A DNA stretch of 64,000 nucleotides from Synergistaceae bacterium (lineage in GTDB: Bacteria > Synergistota > Synergistia > Synergistales > Synergistaceae), in contig JAUNHV010000001.1 of the NCBI GenBank assembly GCA_030523725.1, positions 248,001-312,000 on the forward strand, given 5' to 3'. Below, one piece after another: positions 19,854 to 28,406 of this stretch. The position numbers and the translations under genes were made by a program. The notes beneath the pieces are model-generated. The model saw only the letters and a list, made by a program, of their open reading frames with translations, searched no databases and was not told the DNA's origin. Positions within the stretch are counted from its first letter, which is position 1. Every line of letters starts with the position of its first letter.

Positions 19854-21437
19854 TTAATAGCTTTTATTAATACTCGCATCTATAAGTTCTATTTTATCTT
19901 CAAAACCAAACACGGAGGAATCTATCTTATTTATTTCCTCATCAATTTCCTGTAATTTTACAATTGAATAATTGGATGGGAGATGACTAGTAAACCTCTT
20001 TACTTTGAGTAAAGCTTGTAACCTATTTCTCTCAGTTTTTTCAAAAATTGATAATAACTGCCACGAAGTAGCAACATCATGGCTATAAAAAAGTTCTGCA
20101 ACTTGAACATTTTGCTCAAGTTCTATCTCATCACTCCAAATCTCACCTAATATTTTTTTCAAAATTTTTCGTTTATTTTTATCTTTTATAAAAAGTAATT
20201 CTAAATCCAACTCACGTAGATTTTGTGACACAATTTTTAATGCTTTTTTGAAGGATACCTCAGGTAAAGAGCAATTTGAAATAACTTTGGCTTCCATTTC
20301 AATTGTTGCATTGCCAGTAAGCAATTTATTCATAGATGGATGTATTGTAATTTTTGCTAATTCCTGTGGCTTATGCAACGTGTTTAAATATAAATTAGCG
20401 GTATCATAGCTGAAATTTTCACATTTACTACCTGGCAGATATGTTACATAACCAGTGTTAAAATACCCTTTTCTCCCCGCCCTACCTGACATTTGTAAAA
20501 ACTCATTTTTTGTAAGTGGACCATCAATTAACTTTGCCATTTGGGCAAAAACTACAGTTTCAACAGGAAAATTCACCCCCAATGATAATGCATCCGTTCC
20601 TGCGACAACATCAATGATTCTTTCTCTAAAAGAAGTCTCAGTAAATAATTTTTCCTTAGGTAACATAGACCCGTAATACATTCCTACCCCCCGAAAATAA
20701 GTTGCAGGAATTTCATCAACCTCTAATATATTGGCTATTTCAAATAACCTATCACTGCTTTGTTTGGCAAGACGCCTACGACTTTTAGCAATTAAATTTG
20801 CTACATACTCAACTCCCTTTTTGGAAAAGGCAAAGACAAGCGCGTCATGTATATATTGAGGTCTAATTCCTCTATCTTTAAATACCAGCGCTGTAGCTCG
20901 TTCATTTGTATTAAAGAGGACAAATTCGCGTCGTGCCATTGTAGAAAGATAGCTCTTTACTATGGAAGCCTCTCCAAAGGTAGCAGACATAACAAGCATT
21001 CTACTGTCACATGGGGTTCTACGAAAAGCGTCAATGTATGCTCTTGTCCTACTTGAATCATTAAAAATATAATGAAACTCGTCAATAACTACCATTTGTT
21101 CAGGTAAACTGGAATATTTCAAGGTATAAATCTCTTGTGTGCAACATAAAATTTTTGCCTTTTCATTTTTTTTAAAATCACCAGTCTCTAGCCCAACATC
21201 AAAACCTTTTTTCTTTAGGTCCATGTAACGTTCACTTGAAAGTGCTTTTATTGGCGCAGTAAAAATAACACGTTTAGTTGGAAAAATTGGCTGCAAATTA
21301 ATATCCAAGAGACCTGCCCATACATATGCCACAACTGTTTTTCCACTACCAGTTGGAGCAGAAATAATTCCGTCTTGTAATTTGTTCTTTAGTACGCCTA
21401 GTTTCTCTAGTGCCGAAATTTGCCACTTATATAACAT
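19854..21437 (-). CDS. Ski2-like DExH-box RNA helicase
   Basis: Superfamily II helicase with two RecA-like domains. In the 527-residue protein, Walker A is SAPTGSGKTVVAYVW near residue 27, motif II is VVIDEFHYIF (a DExH box), motif III is VMSATFGE, and the second domain has DVVAGTDALSLGVNFP and QMSGRAGRKGYFNTGY, the QxxGRAGR pattern of Ski2/Mtr4-type RNA helicases. A C-terminal helical region of about 120 residues follows. I chose the ATG at 21437, which has GAGGG 8 bases upstream, over a longer frame from 21491. It is separated from the tRNA upstream by a terminator. The substrate is unknown; an RNA decay or remodelling role is inferred from the family. Confidence 0.85.
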   Translation of the reverse strand: MLYKWQISALEKLGVLKNKLQDGIISAPTGSGKTVVAYVWAGLLDINLQPIFPTKRVIFTAPIKALSSERYMDLKKKGFDVGLETGDFKKNEKAKILCCTQEIYTLKYSSLPEQMVVIDEFHYIFNDSSRTRAYIDAFRRTPCDSRMLVMSATFGEASIVKSYLSTMARREFVLFNTNERATALVFKDRGIRPQYIHDALVFAFSKKGVEYVANLIAKSRRRLAKQSSDRLFEIANILEVDEIPATYFRGVGMYYGSMLPKEKLFTETSFRERIIDVVAGTDALSLGVNFPVETVVFAQMAKLIDGPLTKNEFLQMSGRAGRKGYFNTGYVTYLPGSKCENFSYDTANLYLNTLHKPQELAKITIHPSMNKLLTGNATIEMEAKVISNCSLPEVSFKKALKIVSQNLRELDLELLFIKDKNKRKILKKILGEIWSDEIELEQNVQVAELFYSHDVATSWQLLSIFEKTERNRLQALLKVKRFTSHLPSNYSIVKLQEIDEEINKIDSSVFGFEDKIELIDASINKSY

Positions 21438-21495
21438 TATCTGTTCCCTCAAAAAAAATGAACTAAAATAATTATTCTCTCTAATATACATCTTG

Positions 21496-21535
21496 TAAAA
21501 AAAGAGCGTCTATCAAGCAAAAATGATAGACGCTC
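21496..21535 (-). terminator. Rho-independent terminator after tRNA-Ser
   Basis: A perfect 12-bp stem (GAGCGTCTATCA and its complement, 21504-21515 with 21524-21535) with an 8-base loop is followed on the minus strand by a run of seven T. It separates tRNA-Ser from the helicase gene. Confidence 0.9.
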
Positions 21536-21559
21536 ATGCAAAGTCAGTATTTTTATAGA

Positions 21560-21647
21560 TGGCGGAGAGTGGAGGATTCGAACCCCCGAGGCTGTTACAC
21601 CTAGTTGATTTCAAGTCAACCACCATCGACCACTCGGACAACTCTCC
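21560..21647 (-). tRNA. tRNA-Ser (anticodon UGA)
   Basis: An 88-nt cloverleaf on the minus strand: acceptor GGAGAGT pairing with ACTCTCC, discriminator G, encoded CCA, D-arm CCGAGTGG, anticodon loop CTTGAAA (anticodon TGA), a long variable arm typical of class II tRNA-Ser, and T-loop GTTCGAATC. Confidence 0.97.
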
Positions 21648-21659
21648 GCAACGGCGATG

Positions 21660-21688
21660 ATTATACAGCATAAGTAAAAAAAATACAA
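21660..21688 (-). promoter_or_regulatory. Sigma-70-type promoter of tRNA-Ser
   Basis: Minus strand TTGTAT (21683-21688), 17-bp spacer, TATAAT (21660-21665). The predicted start falls just before the tRNA 5' end at 21647. Confidence 0.75.
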
Positions 21689-21740
21689 TAGGTTAGATTA
21701 AAATTATCAGCACAGTATCGCTCAATGACGCTTTCATTCT

Positions 21741-21788
21741 TTACAAAAACAAAGCAGGACTGTAAAACAACAAACCTGCTTTGTTTTT
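21741..21788 (-). terminator. Rho-independent terminator after the SurA/PrsA-like gene
   Basis: A long stem (AACAAAGCAGG with CCTGCTTTGTT, 21746-21758 and 21775-21788) is followed on the minus strand by a T-rich stretch. It lies just downstream of the stop at 21811. Confidence 0.85.
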
Positions 21789-21810
21789 GTAATTTCTTTA
21801 ACTAAAATAA

Positions 21811-22854
21811 TTATTTTTTATTTTGTTTAGTTTTGGGTTTTTCTTGTGCTTTAGGTGCTGGCTTGAAAAGCTTCTCATCTTTTATGTCGACTTTAACACC
21901 TTTAAGCTTCTCCGAAAAATATTTATTTACTGCCATCATCGATTTTTGATTTTTGATAGCTTCTACTATTCTAGCTTTGACCTCGTCAAAAGGTGCTGTT
22001 CTCTTAGTAACAGTAGATAATTTCTTCACTATAAAGAAAGAATTGTTGGGACCACTTCTAACAGCAGACACCTCATTATCTTTTAAATCTTTTACAAAAG
22101 CAAAATCACCCTTCATATCAGAAAGTGGCATAATAGACTTTTGCTCTTGTTTGTTTGCCGTCACCAAACTATCTTGATGCTTTGCAAGTGTCGCATCCCA
22201 ATCAGTACCATCTGTCAAATCTTGCTTCATTGAATCAGCAGAGCCTTTGTCCTTAAAAACCGCAATTAGTATTTCTACACCATCCGGAGTCGTAAAATAT
22301 TGACTTTTAGCCTGGTTATAAAACTGCTGTGCTTCTGCGTCAGTAACAGTAATATTCCCTGCAATATTTTCTTGCAAATGCTGACGTTTTAGTTGTTCTT
22401 TTAATTCATCCTTTATGTCACTCTCACTTTTCCCGCTACGCTTAAGAAATTCTTCAAAAGCCTTTTCTGAAGGATAACTATCCTTTATTTTTTGAAGAGT
22501 TTCTTTAACTTCCTTTCTCTTCACGCTTATGTTTCTAGCCTTAACTTCCTTTTCTATTTCTCTATCCATAACGCAATTTTGTAGAGCAATTTGAAAAAGC
22601 TGATATTTGTTTTCTTCTGTTATCTGAACACCACCAAGACTTGGAATAATTTTTTCAGCAGATTTTCGCAAATCACTAAACATAATATCTTCACCATCAT
22701 AGACTGCAACAACATAGTCATTAGGATCAGATTTTACTCCATGTCCAATGCTAAAGCCATAGCCAATGACACAGGAAAGCAAGAAAAGAAATAAAACTAC
22801 CACAATTAGAATTTTTGTCGTTTTTTTAGACGGTCTGTGAAACTTTAAGTTCAT
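21811..22854 (-). CDS. Membrane-anchored SurA/PrsA-like foldase (rotamase family)
   Basis: 347 residues: a basic N-terminus, one hydrophobic anchor (about 15-37), then a SurA-N-type helical chaperone domain (about 45-170, with VMDREIEKEVKARNISV and SEKAFEEFLKRSGKSESDI), a degenerate parvulin-type region (about 185-290, FTTPDGVEILIAVF to FFIVKKLSTV) and a Lys/Pro-rich tail. It likely helps fold exported proteins in the periplasm. The window's giant autotransporter and TolC are candidate clients, by inference only. A near-consensus promoter and an AGGAGG site precede it, so it is expressed as a single gene ending at the terminator at 21741. Confidence 0.8.
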   Translation of the reverse strand: MNLKFHRPSKKTTKILIVVVLFLFLLSCVIGYGFSIGHGVKSDPNDYVVAVYDGEDIMFSDLRKSAEKIIPSLGGVQITEENKYQLFQIALQNCVMDREIEKEVKARNISVKRKEVKETLQKIKDSYPSEKAFEEFLKRSGKSESDIKDELKEQLKRQHLQENIAGNITVTDAEAQQFYNQAKSQYFTTPDGVEILIAVFKDKGSADSMKQDLTDGTDWDATLAKHQDSLVTANKQEQKSIMPLSDMKGDFAFVKDLKDNEVSAVRSGPNNSFFIVKKLSTVTKRTAPFDEVKARIVEAIKNQKSMMAVNKYFSEKLKGVKVDIKDEKLFKPAPKAQEKPKTKQNKK

Positions 22855-22903
22855 CGTTAAATCCTCCTAGTTCAAAACTATATGTTAAAAATTACGACTG
22901 ACG

Positions 22904-22932
22904 ATGTTACCACTTTTTTAATATTCTGTCAA
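22904..22932 (-). promoter_or_regulatory. Sigma-70-type promoter of the SurA/PrsA-like gene
   Basis: Minus strand TTGACA (22927-22932), 17-bp spacer, TAACAT (22904-22909), about 45 bases upstream of the ATG. Confidence 0.75.
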
Positions 22933-22969
22933 AATAAAAGTTGTAAACATGTATAGTGAAGCAGAATTG

Positions 22970-23869
22970 TTATAAGCCAAGAGCCACACCATAAATGGCC
23001 GCATTTTCCTCAAGTTTAGAAACAATAATTTTACAATGCATTTTCTGAGCGGTAGAGAGAAGTGGTTTTAATTCACTGGTAATCTCCTGAACAATCCCAA
23101 CGCTTTTTGAGATACCACCATATAGAAATATTGCTTCAGGGTCTAATATAGCAATGTATGTAGCAAAGGCAGATGCAAGTCTATTAATAAATTTCGTTGT
23201 TATATGTCTTGCATTTTCACTTGTGTTTCTCTTTGCCCAAAGCTCTTTGAAGCTATCAGCAACACCTGCATTTTTAGCCTCATTTTCAACGGTATAAGCA
23301 CCAACAAACGCTTCCAAGTGCCCCTTACCACCACATGCACAACTTTCTTTTTCATTCTTAAGAAATATATGTCCAAGTTCTCCAGCCAAGCCGTGAGCAC
23401 CTGTAATGAGATGATTATTTGAAAAAATTCCACCACCTATTCCTGTTCCCAATGTAACGCAAATAAAGTCCTGAAGATCTTTAGCCTGTCCAGCAACTTT
23501 TTCACCAATTGCAACAGCGTTAGCATCATTTTCAGCCTTCACATTGGCTAATATATTATGCTTGGCAAGCTCAACTGTAAGTAATTCTTGCAAGTTACAT
23601 CTAATGTTACCAAAATTAGTGAGATAACAATATTTTTTTGACTTATCAAGCGCACCTGGAACTGCGATTCCCACACTACAATCTTCATAGTCATGTACAT
23701 ATTCCTGCACAAGCAAAGAAAGAGAATCAACGAGAGTTTCAGGCGTTCTTGGTGACGGAGTAGCAATTGTTTTTTTATTAACGATATGTGGCTCTGGAAA
23801 CTCAACAACTTCTGCTATTGTCAGCGTGTGACCGCCAATATCAATGCCAAACTTCTTAATTTCAGTCAT
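22970..23869 (-). CDS. ROK-family sugar kinase (glucokinase-like)
   Basis: 299 residues of the ASKHA fold: an N-terminal phosphate loop FGIDIGGHTLTIAEV, VGIAVPGALD, ENDANAVAIGE with the catalytic Asp, VTLGTGIGGGIF, and the zinc-binding ROK signature GELGHIF followed by CACGGKGHLEAF. Two details differ from the usual consensus: GGH in place of GGT in the first loop, and GH in place of GC at the end of the zinc motif, where His could replace the Cys ligand. Glucose is the likeliest substrate by family, but this is not determinable. It lies 10 bp after ychF. Confidence 0.8.
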   Translation of the reverse strand: MTEIKKFGIDIGGHTLTIAEVVEFPEPHIVNKKTIATPSPRTPETLVDSLSLLVQEYVHDYEDCSVGIAVPGALDKSKKYCYLTNFGNIRCNLQELLTVELAKHNILANVKAENDANAVAIGEKVAGQAKDLQDFICVTLGTGIGGGIFSNNHLITGAHGLAGELGHIFLKNEKESCACGGKGHLEAFVGAYTVENEAKNAGVADSFKELWAKRNTSENARHITTKFINRLASAFATYIAILDPEAIFLYGGISKSVGIVQEITSELKPLLSTAQKMHCKIIVSKLEENAAIYGVALGL

Positions 23870-23879
23870 CTTAAAAACA

Positions 23880-24974
23880 CTAGATATTGAAACGAATTTC
23901 TATCATATCACCATCATGAACCTTGTATTCTTTACCCTCAAGGCGCAACACACCAGATTTTCGGCACTCATCAAAGGAATTATGATGAGCTTCAAAATCA
24001 TTATATGAAACGACTTGAGCTCGTATAAAACCTCTTGCAAGATCTGAATGTATTGTACCAGCTGCGTCTACTGCAGTACCACCATCAGCAAGGGCCCACG
24101 AACGAACTTCATCCTGCCCTGATGTAAAGAAAGAAATCAATCCAAGGGTTTTGTAGGCTTCTCTTATAAGACGCTCTCTTCCAGGCTCTGTAATTTTTAG
24201 TCCTTCAGTGAATAAAGCCGCGTCCTCAGGAGACAACTCGACAATATCCATTTCTATACTTCCATATAACTTTACGAGTAACACTCCGGACTCTTGCGCT
24301 TTTTTCTGCAACTCCAAATATTTGGGTATTTTGCTATCTTCAACCTGAGTTTCATCCAAATTCAAAACAACAATCTGTGGTTTTGATGTCACAAACGCAA
24401 AGCCACGAAGAGACCTTTTTTCCTCAACAGACATATCAATGCTAGAAAGTGGTTTTTCTTCCATAAGGCAATCATTACATTTTTCCAACAAGTTTTTTTC
24501 CTTAGCTTCTTCAGGCAAAAGCTTCTTTTTAGCAGATAACTTTGCAAGCCTGTTTTCAATAACAGCAAGATCTCTAAAAATCAACTCATTATTAACAATG
24601 TCCCAATCACGAATTGGATCAATACTACCTTCTGGATGTTCTACCCCACTATTTTCAAAACAACGAATTACATGTACCAATGCATCAGCATCACTAACAA
24701 AGGATAGAAAAGCATTTCCTAACCCAAGGCCTTGACCGGCTCCGCGAGAAAGACCAGCAAGGTCAACGAATTCAATTTGTGATGGGGTTTCTTTTTTAGG
24801 TTTATAGAACTCAACAAGCTTGTCAAAACGTGCATCTGGCACTGATACAACTGCTCTATTGGGATCCGTCTTTCCACCAGCGTAAGGTTTTACTTCTGCA
24901 CCAGCCTTTGTTATTACGTTAAATATCGTGCTTTTACCACTAAGTGGTAGACCTATAATTCCACAGTGTAACAA
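23880..24974 (-). CDS. ychF: YchF, Obg-family ribosome-associated ATPase
   Basis: 364 residues with G1 GLPLSGKSTIFNVITKAG, G3 DLAGLSRGAGQGLGLGNAFL, and the altered G4 NLDE in place of NKxD that gives YchF its ATP preference. The C-terminal TGS-like domain ends with RGFIRAQVVSYNDF and GKEYKVHDGDMIEIRFN. The start is a TTG at 24974 with GGAGAG upstream. It probably shares a transcript with the upstream membrane protein and the downstream ROK kinase. Confidence 0.95.
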   Translation of the reverse strand: MLHCGIIGLPLSGKSTIFNVITKAGAEVKPYAGGKTDPNRAVVSVPDARFDKLVEFYKPKKETPSQIEFVDLAGLSRGAGQGLGLGNAFLSFVSDADALVHVIRCFENSGVEHPEGSIDPIRDWDIVNNELIFRDLAVIENRLAKLSAKKKLLPEEAKEKNLLEKCNDCLMEEKPLSSIDMSVEEKRSLRGFAFVTSKPQIVVLNLDETQVEDSKIPKYLELQKKAQESGVLLVKLYGSIEMDIVELSPEDAALFTEGLKITEPGRERLIREAYKTLGLISFFTSGQDEVRSWALADGGTAVDAAGTIHSDLARGFIRAQVVSYNDFEAHHNSFDECRKSGVLRLEGKEYKVHDGDMIEIRFNI

Positions 24975-24987
24975 TTTACTCTCTCCT

Positions 24988-26043
24988 CTATTTTGTTATA
25001 AATTTCTCTTTCTTTTTAGATTTTGCTAACAAGTCATTAGCATCAGATAAACCAAGGCTTTTAATCATGACAATGGCACCTAGTGCAATTCCGGTGTATT
25101 CAGATATCATTCGCCAGAGAATTGCAGTTATACCGGCAGCTCCCAATGGCATAAAAATAGCACAAATTGTTGCTGCGCCGCACTCTGCAATACCAGAAGC
25201 CCCAGGTGTAGGCACAAAGTATAGAACAAATAAAAACAAAGCTTCTGCAATTAGACACTGCAAAAAGTTCACACTAAAACCAGTTGCTAAAATAACGACA
25301 GGCATAACTGACATATAAACAAACATATGACAAACTGCAACAAGAAAGGAAATAATAACCCACTTTTTCCCATGCCCAACGAATTCTTTCATATTTGAAT
25401 TATAAATGTCTATTTCGTTGTATAACTTTTGTAAAATTTCCGTCAAACGTTTTGCCTTTATAAAACCGCACTTATTGATTAATTTTAGTATTTTTTCCAC
25501 CATAAATTTAATTATGGAGGGTTTTACAATACTCGCTATTATTAAAGCGACAGAGGCAACAACAAATGCAAATATAAAATACAAATATCGACTTAAATAT
25601 CTATAATTGTCCAGAACACTTTCATCCAAAGACATTGCAAAGGGAACTACCAGTGCTAGTATTACAAGAGTGAAAATTGTGCGCACAAGTGTAACAGCAA
25701 CAGACTTGCCTACTGCAACTCCTTTTTGATATAACATATAAACTTGAAAAGGTCCACCCCCACTCTGCATAGGTGTAATTGCGCAACCAAAATAATTTAC
25801 AAGCACCACTGTCATTGTATCTTTAAAAGATAATTTTTCTCCTGCCGCCAGAGAAAGTGTCATAAATTTGATTGAATCAAGCGTCCATCCTAATACTACA
25901 AGGGCAAAAGCACAGAATAACAAGGGAATATTAGCATTTTTTAATGCTAAATATGTATCTGTATCCGCTGTATAACAGACAATTGCAATCATAGAAATTA
26001 AGACAAAAAATACAAAAAAAGAAATTCCTTTGCGAACAGTCAC
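24988..26043 (-). CDS. UPF0104/LPG-synthase-type membrane protein (flippase-like)
   Basis: 351 residues with about eight transmembrane segments matching the lysylphosphatidylglycerol synthetase TM domain family. Shared features are the early LDSIKFMTLS segment, the VLVNYFGCAITPMQSGGGPFQ region with its conserved Gly cluster, and a late PTPGASGIAECGAATI motif. It lacks the soluble aminoacyl-transferase half of MprF, so transport or flipping of a lipid is likelier than synthesis; the substrate is unknown. The start is GTG with GGAGGTG 5 bases upstream. Confidence 0.8.
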   Translation of the reverse strand: MTVRKGISFFVFFVLISMIAIVCYTADTDTYLALKNANIPLLFCAFALVVLGWTLDSIKFMTLSLAAGEKLSFKDTMTVVLVNYFGCAITPMQSGGGPFQVYMLYQKGVAVGKSVAVTLVRTIFTLVILALVVPFAMSLDESVLDNYRYLSRYLYFIFAFVVASVALIIASIVKPSIIKFMVEKILKLINKCGFIKAKRLTEILQKLYNEIDIYNSNMKEFVGHGKKWVIISFLVAVCHMFVYMSVMPVVILATGFSVNFLQCLIAEALFLFVLYFVPTPGASGIAECGAATICAIFMPLGAAGITAILWRMISEYTGIALGAIVMIKSLGLSDANDLLAKSKKKEKFITK

Positions 26044-26068
26044 AGTTGCACCTCCAATTAATCAGTCA

Positions 26069-26096
26069 ATTATAACAAAAATAGTTTACTTAGCAA
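26069..26096 (-). promoter_or_regulatory. Promoter for the UPF0104-ychF-ROK operon
   Basis: Minus strand TTGCTA (26091-26096), 16-bp spacer, TATAAT with a TGT extension (26069-26077). It faces away from the ttcA-like promoter. Confidence 0.65.
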
Positions 26097-26134
26097 GAAA
26101 TATTTTTGTTGAAATGCAAAATCTTAGTAATAGA

Positions 26135-26143
26135 TGATATAAT
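26135..26143 (+). promoter_or_regulatory. Extended -10 promoter of the ttcA-like gene
   Basis: TGATATAAT (TGn plus perfect TATAAT) lies 33 bases upstream of the ATG at 26177. No clear -35 at 17 bp, as is common with extended -10 elements. Confidence 0.6.
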
Positions 26144-26176
26144 TTCGAAGTAAATTAATTTGAAAGTAGATTTATC

Positions 26177-26926
26177 ATGAATAGTGAAACTAATAATATT
26201 TGTAATGATTTTCCACAGCTTTCTCGAAAAATTTCTCGTCTTGTTGGAAAAGCCATTTACGATTTTAGCATGATAGAAGAAAACGATAAAATTTTAATAG
26301 GATTTTCTGGAGGAAAAGACAGTTTTATCCTTACACTTGCGTTACGCACATTGCAGGCAAGAAGTCCAATTAAATTTAAGCTAGGAGCTTGTTACATCAA
26401 TCAAAGCAATCTAACACAGGAATTATCAGATATTCAAACTTTTTTAGCGAAACTAAATATTCCTCTCATTACTCGTTTTCACCCTACATTTCAAATAATT
26501 ACTGAACGTAAAGAAAAAAGTCCATGTAGTCTCTGTGCCAACTTCAGGCGTGGACTGCTTGCAACTGCTGCAAGTGAGTGTGGTTATAATAAAATTGCCC
26601 TAGGTCACCATAAAGATGATGTAGTACAAACTGTTTTGTTAAACCTTCTTCATACGGGCAACTTTAAGTGTTTCGAGCCCAGTCTATTTATGACCAAAAG
26701 CAAGATAACTGTTATTCGTCCACTTGTTTATGTTGAAGAACGTAACATTCTACTCGAATCAGAAAGGCTTAACTTGCCGATATTACAATCATCTTGCCCT
26801 TTTGGCAGCCACACACAACGCAATGAGGCACAGGAAATTATTGAATACCTAGAAGCAAAACATACTGATGTAAAAAGTAATATCCTTCATGCACTAATAA
26901 AAAGTCAATGGAAGCAATCAACATAG
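26177..26926 (+). CDS. TtcA-like PP-loop tRNA thiolation protein
   Basis: Likely makes 2-thiocytidine in tRNA. The 249 residues hold the ATP pyrophosphatase PP-loop GFSGGKDSFILTLALR (about residues 43-58), a CSLC motif followed by ANFRRG, and GHHKDDVVQTVLLNLLHTG, all in the TtcA order. TtcA uses cysteines of two motifs to bind an iron-sulfur cluster; the second region reads LQSSCPFGSHTQ with a single Cys. The family is certain; the exact tRNA position is inferred. Confidence 0.82.
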   Translation: MNSETNNICNDFPQLSRKISRLVGKAIYDFSMIEENDKILIGFSGGKDSFILTLALRTLQARSPIKFKLGACYINQSNLTQELSDIQTFLAKLNIPLITRFHPTFQIITERKEKSPCSLCANFRRGLLATAASECGYNKIALGHHKDDVVQTVLLNLLHTGNFKCFEPSLFMTKSKITVIRPLVYVEERNILLESERLNLPILQSSCPFGSHTQRNEAQEIIEYLEAKHTDVKSNILHALIKSQWKQST

Positions 26927-26949
26927 TTTGATGCTGGAAACGAGGTAGT

Positions 26950-27849
26950 ATGAAAGAAAACAAAATAGAGCAACTAATACATGAATACCTAGACCATCTC
27001 TCTGTCCTAGGTTACTCAAAACACACAATAACTAATTATGAAATTGACCTGAGGCACCTAAATAATTTTCTAAAAAATCAAGATATCAATGAACTTGAGC
27101 AACTTGATACAAGGTCTCTTAGAATTTTCCTCTCAAATATAATCGGTATAAATGAAGAAAAATCTACAGTATCTAGGCGAATGTCCGCACTTCGCGGTTT
27201 TTGCTCCTGGCTGAAGAAACGTGGGGACTTGACAAATGATCCGTCAAGTGCAATCAAGAGTCCAAAGAAAAACATCGTTTTGCCACGTGCATTGTCACAA
27301 ACTACTATAGAAAATATTTTGACTAAAGGGATAGATTCTTCCTCCCCCACAGCGATGAGAGACAAAGTAATCCTTGAAACACTCTATTCATGTGCGTTGC
27401 GTGTATCTGAATTGGCATCCTTAACATGGGGAAACATAGATTTAGAAGAACGCATTATGCGGGTTTTTGGCAAGGGTTCAAAAGAGAGGCTCGTTCCCTT
27501 TGGTTTCTGCTTGAAAGAATTGTTAGAAAGCTATATAACACTAGTTCCCCATGAAGCAGACGACCCACTGTTAAAGGGAGAAACAATTCGTAGTAAATTT
27601 TTAACAGTGCGAACAATTACTAGGATAGTGACAAAAATAGCAAAAAATGCAAATGTGAGGGAAGTGTCTCCTCACACATTGCGTCACTCTGCAGCAACAC
27701 ATATGTTAGAAAATGGAGCCCCTCTTAAATTTATACAGGAATTCCTCGGGCATGAAAGTATTGCAGCAACGGAAAGATACTTGAAAATAACTCAAGATTT
27801 AATGAAAGAGAGCTATACAAAAGCTATGCCCGATTTGGTAAAGGATTAA
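26950..27849 (+). CDS. Xer-type tyrosine recombinase
   Basis: 299 residues, the length of XerC/XerD. An N-terminal SAM-like core-binding domain (LIHEYLDHLSVLGYSKHTI) is followed by the catalytic domain with Arg in SCALRVSELASL, Lys in FGKGSKERLVPFG, HTLRH, and the GHESIAATERYLKI stretch with the His and the nucleophilic Tyr. It most likely acts in chromosome dimer resolution; whether it is XerC or XerD cannot be decided here. No phage or integron features surround it. It shares a base with the next gene (TAATG). Confidence 0.88.
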   Translation: MKENKIEQLIHEYLDHLSVLGYSKHTITNYEIDLRHLNNFLKNQDINELEQLDTRSLRIFLSNIIGINEEKSTVSRRMSALRGFCSWLKKRGDLTNDPSSAIKSPKKNIVLPRALSQTTIENILTKGIDSSSPTAMRDKVILETLYSCALRVSELASLTWGNIDLEERIMRVFGKGSKERLVPFGFCLKELLESYITLVPHEADDPLLKGETIRSKFLTVRTITRIVTKIAKNANVREVSPHTLRHSAATHMLENGAPLKFIQEFLGHESIAATERYLKITQDLMKESYTKAMPDLVKD

Positions 27850-28406
27850 TGGATAAACTTACAGAATCAGACAAAAAAATAATCACTGCAAATATGCAGG
27901 GAAGAAAATTTAATATAGAAAATAGCCTGTGTGTAGCACATCGTTGTAAATGGGGATATCCACAGGTAGTCATGACAAGCCCAATCTTTGAAAATGGTGT
28001 CCCCTGCCCCACTCTTTTTTGGCTTGTTTGCCCTTATCTTGAAAAAGAATGTGGCAAGCTGGAATCTGACGCAGGGGTAACGGAAATAGAAGAAATCTTC
28101 AAACAAAAGGCAAAAGAAATTGCCACTCTGCACGAAAAATATAAAAATCTTCGCATAGAAGTGGCAAAAAAAAATATCTCAACATGGAATGAAATTGACG
28201 ATAAGTTAAAAGAAAGCTTAACTCAAAAAGGTATTGGTGGAATTAACACAAAAGTTTATCCCACCGCAGCAAAATGTTTGCATTTACAACTTGCAACATT
28301 ACTTGGCATAGGACATCATCCAGCGGAAAACTGGTTCAAAGAAAAAATTGAAAATTTTTCATGTGATAAAGAATGTTGCGCGAAAATCAGAAGTTATAAA
28401 AGCTAA
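27849..28406 (+). CDS. DUF501 family protein
   Basis: 185 residues matching the DUF501 pattern: NMQGRKF near the start, CVAHRCKWGYPQVVMTSP, then FENGVPCPTLFWLVCPYLEKE. Cysteines at about 28, 33, 53, 61 and 68, plus a late CDKECC cluster, suggest metal binding, but no biochemical role is known to me. It is coupled to the recombinase upstream by TAATG, and its stop overlaps the stop of cysK from the opposite strand. Confidence 0.8.
   Translation: MDKLTESDKKIITANMQGRKFNIENSLCVAHRCKWGYPQVVMTSPIFENGVPCPTLFWLVCPYLEKECGKLESDAGVTEIEEIFKQKAKEIATLHEKYKNLRIEVAKKNISTWNEIDDKLKESLTQKGIGGINTKVYPTAAKCLHLQLATLLGIGHHPAENWFKEKIENFSCDKECCAKIRSYKS

Noticed and set aside
26950-27849. Recombinase as a sign of an integron, phage or genomic island
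   Set aside because: Length and motifs fit a housekeeping Xer protein; neighbours are ordinary genes, and no att-like direct repeats or phage genes are seen. The nearby tRNAs show no disrupted copies.
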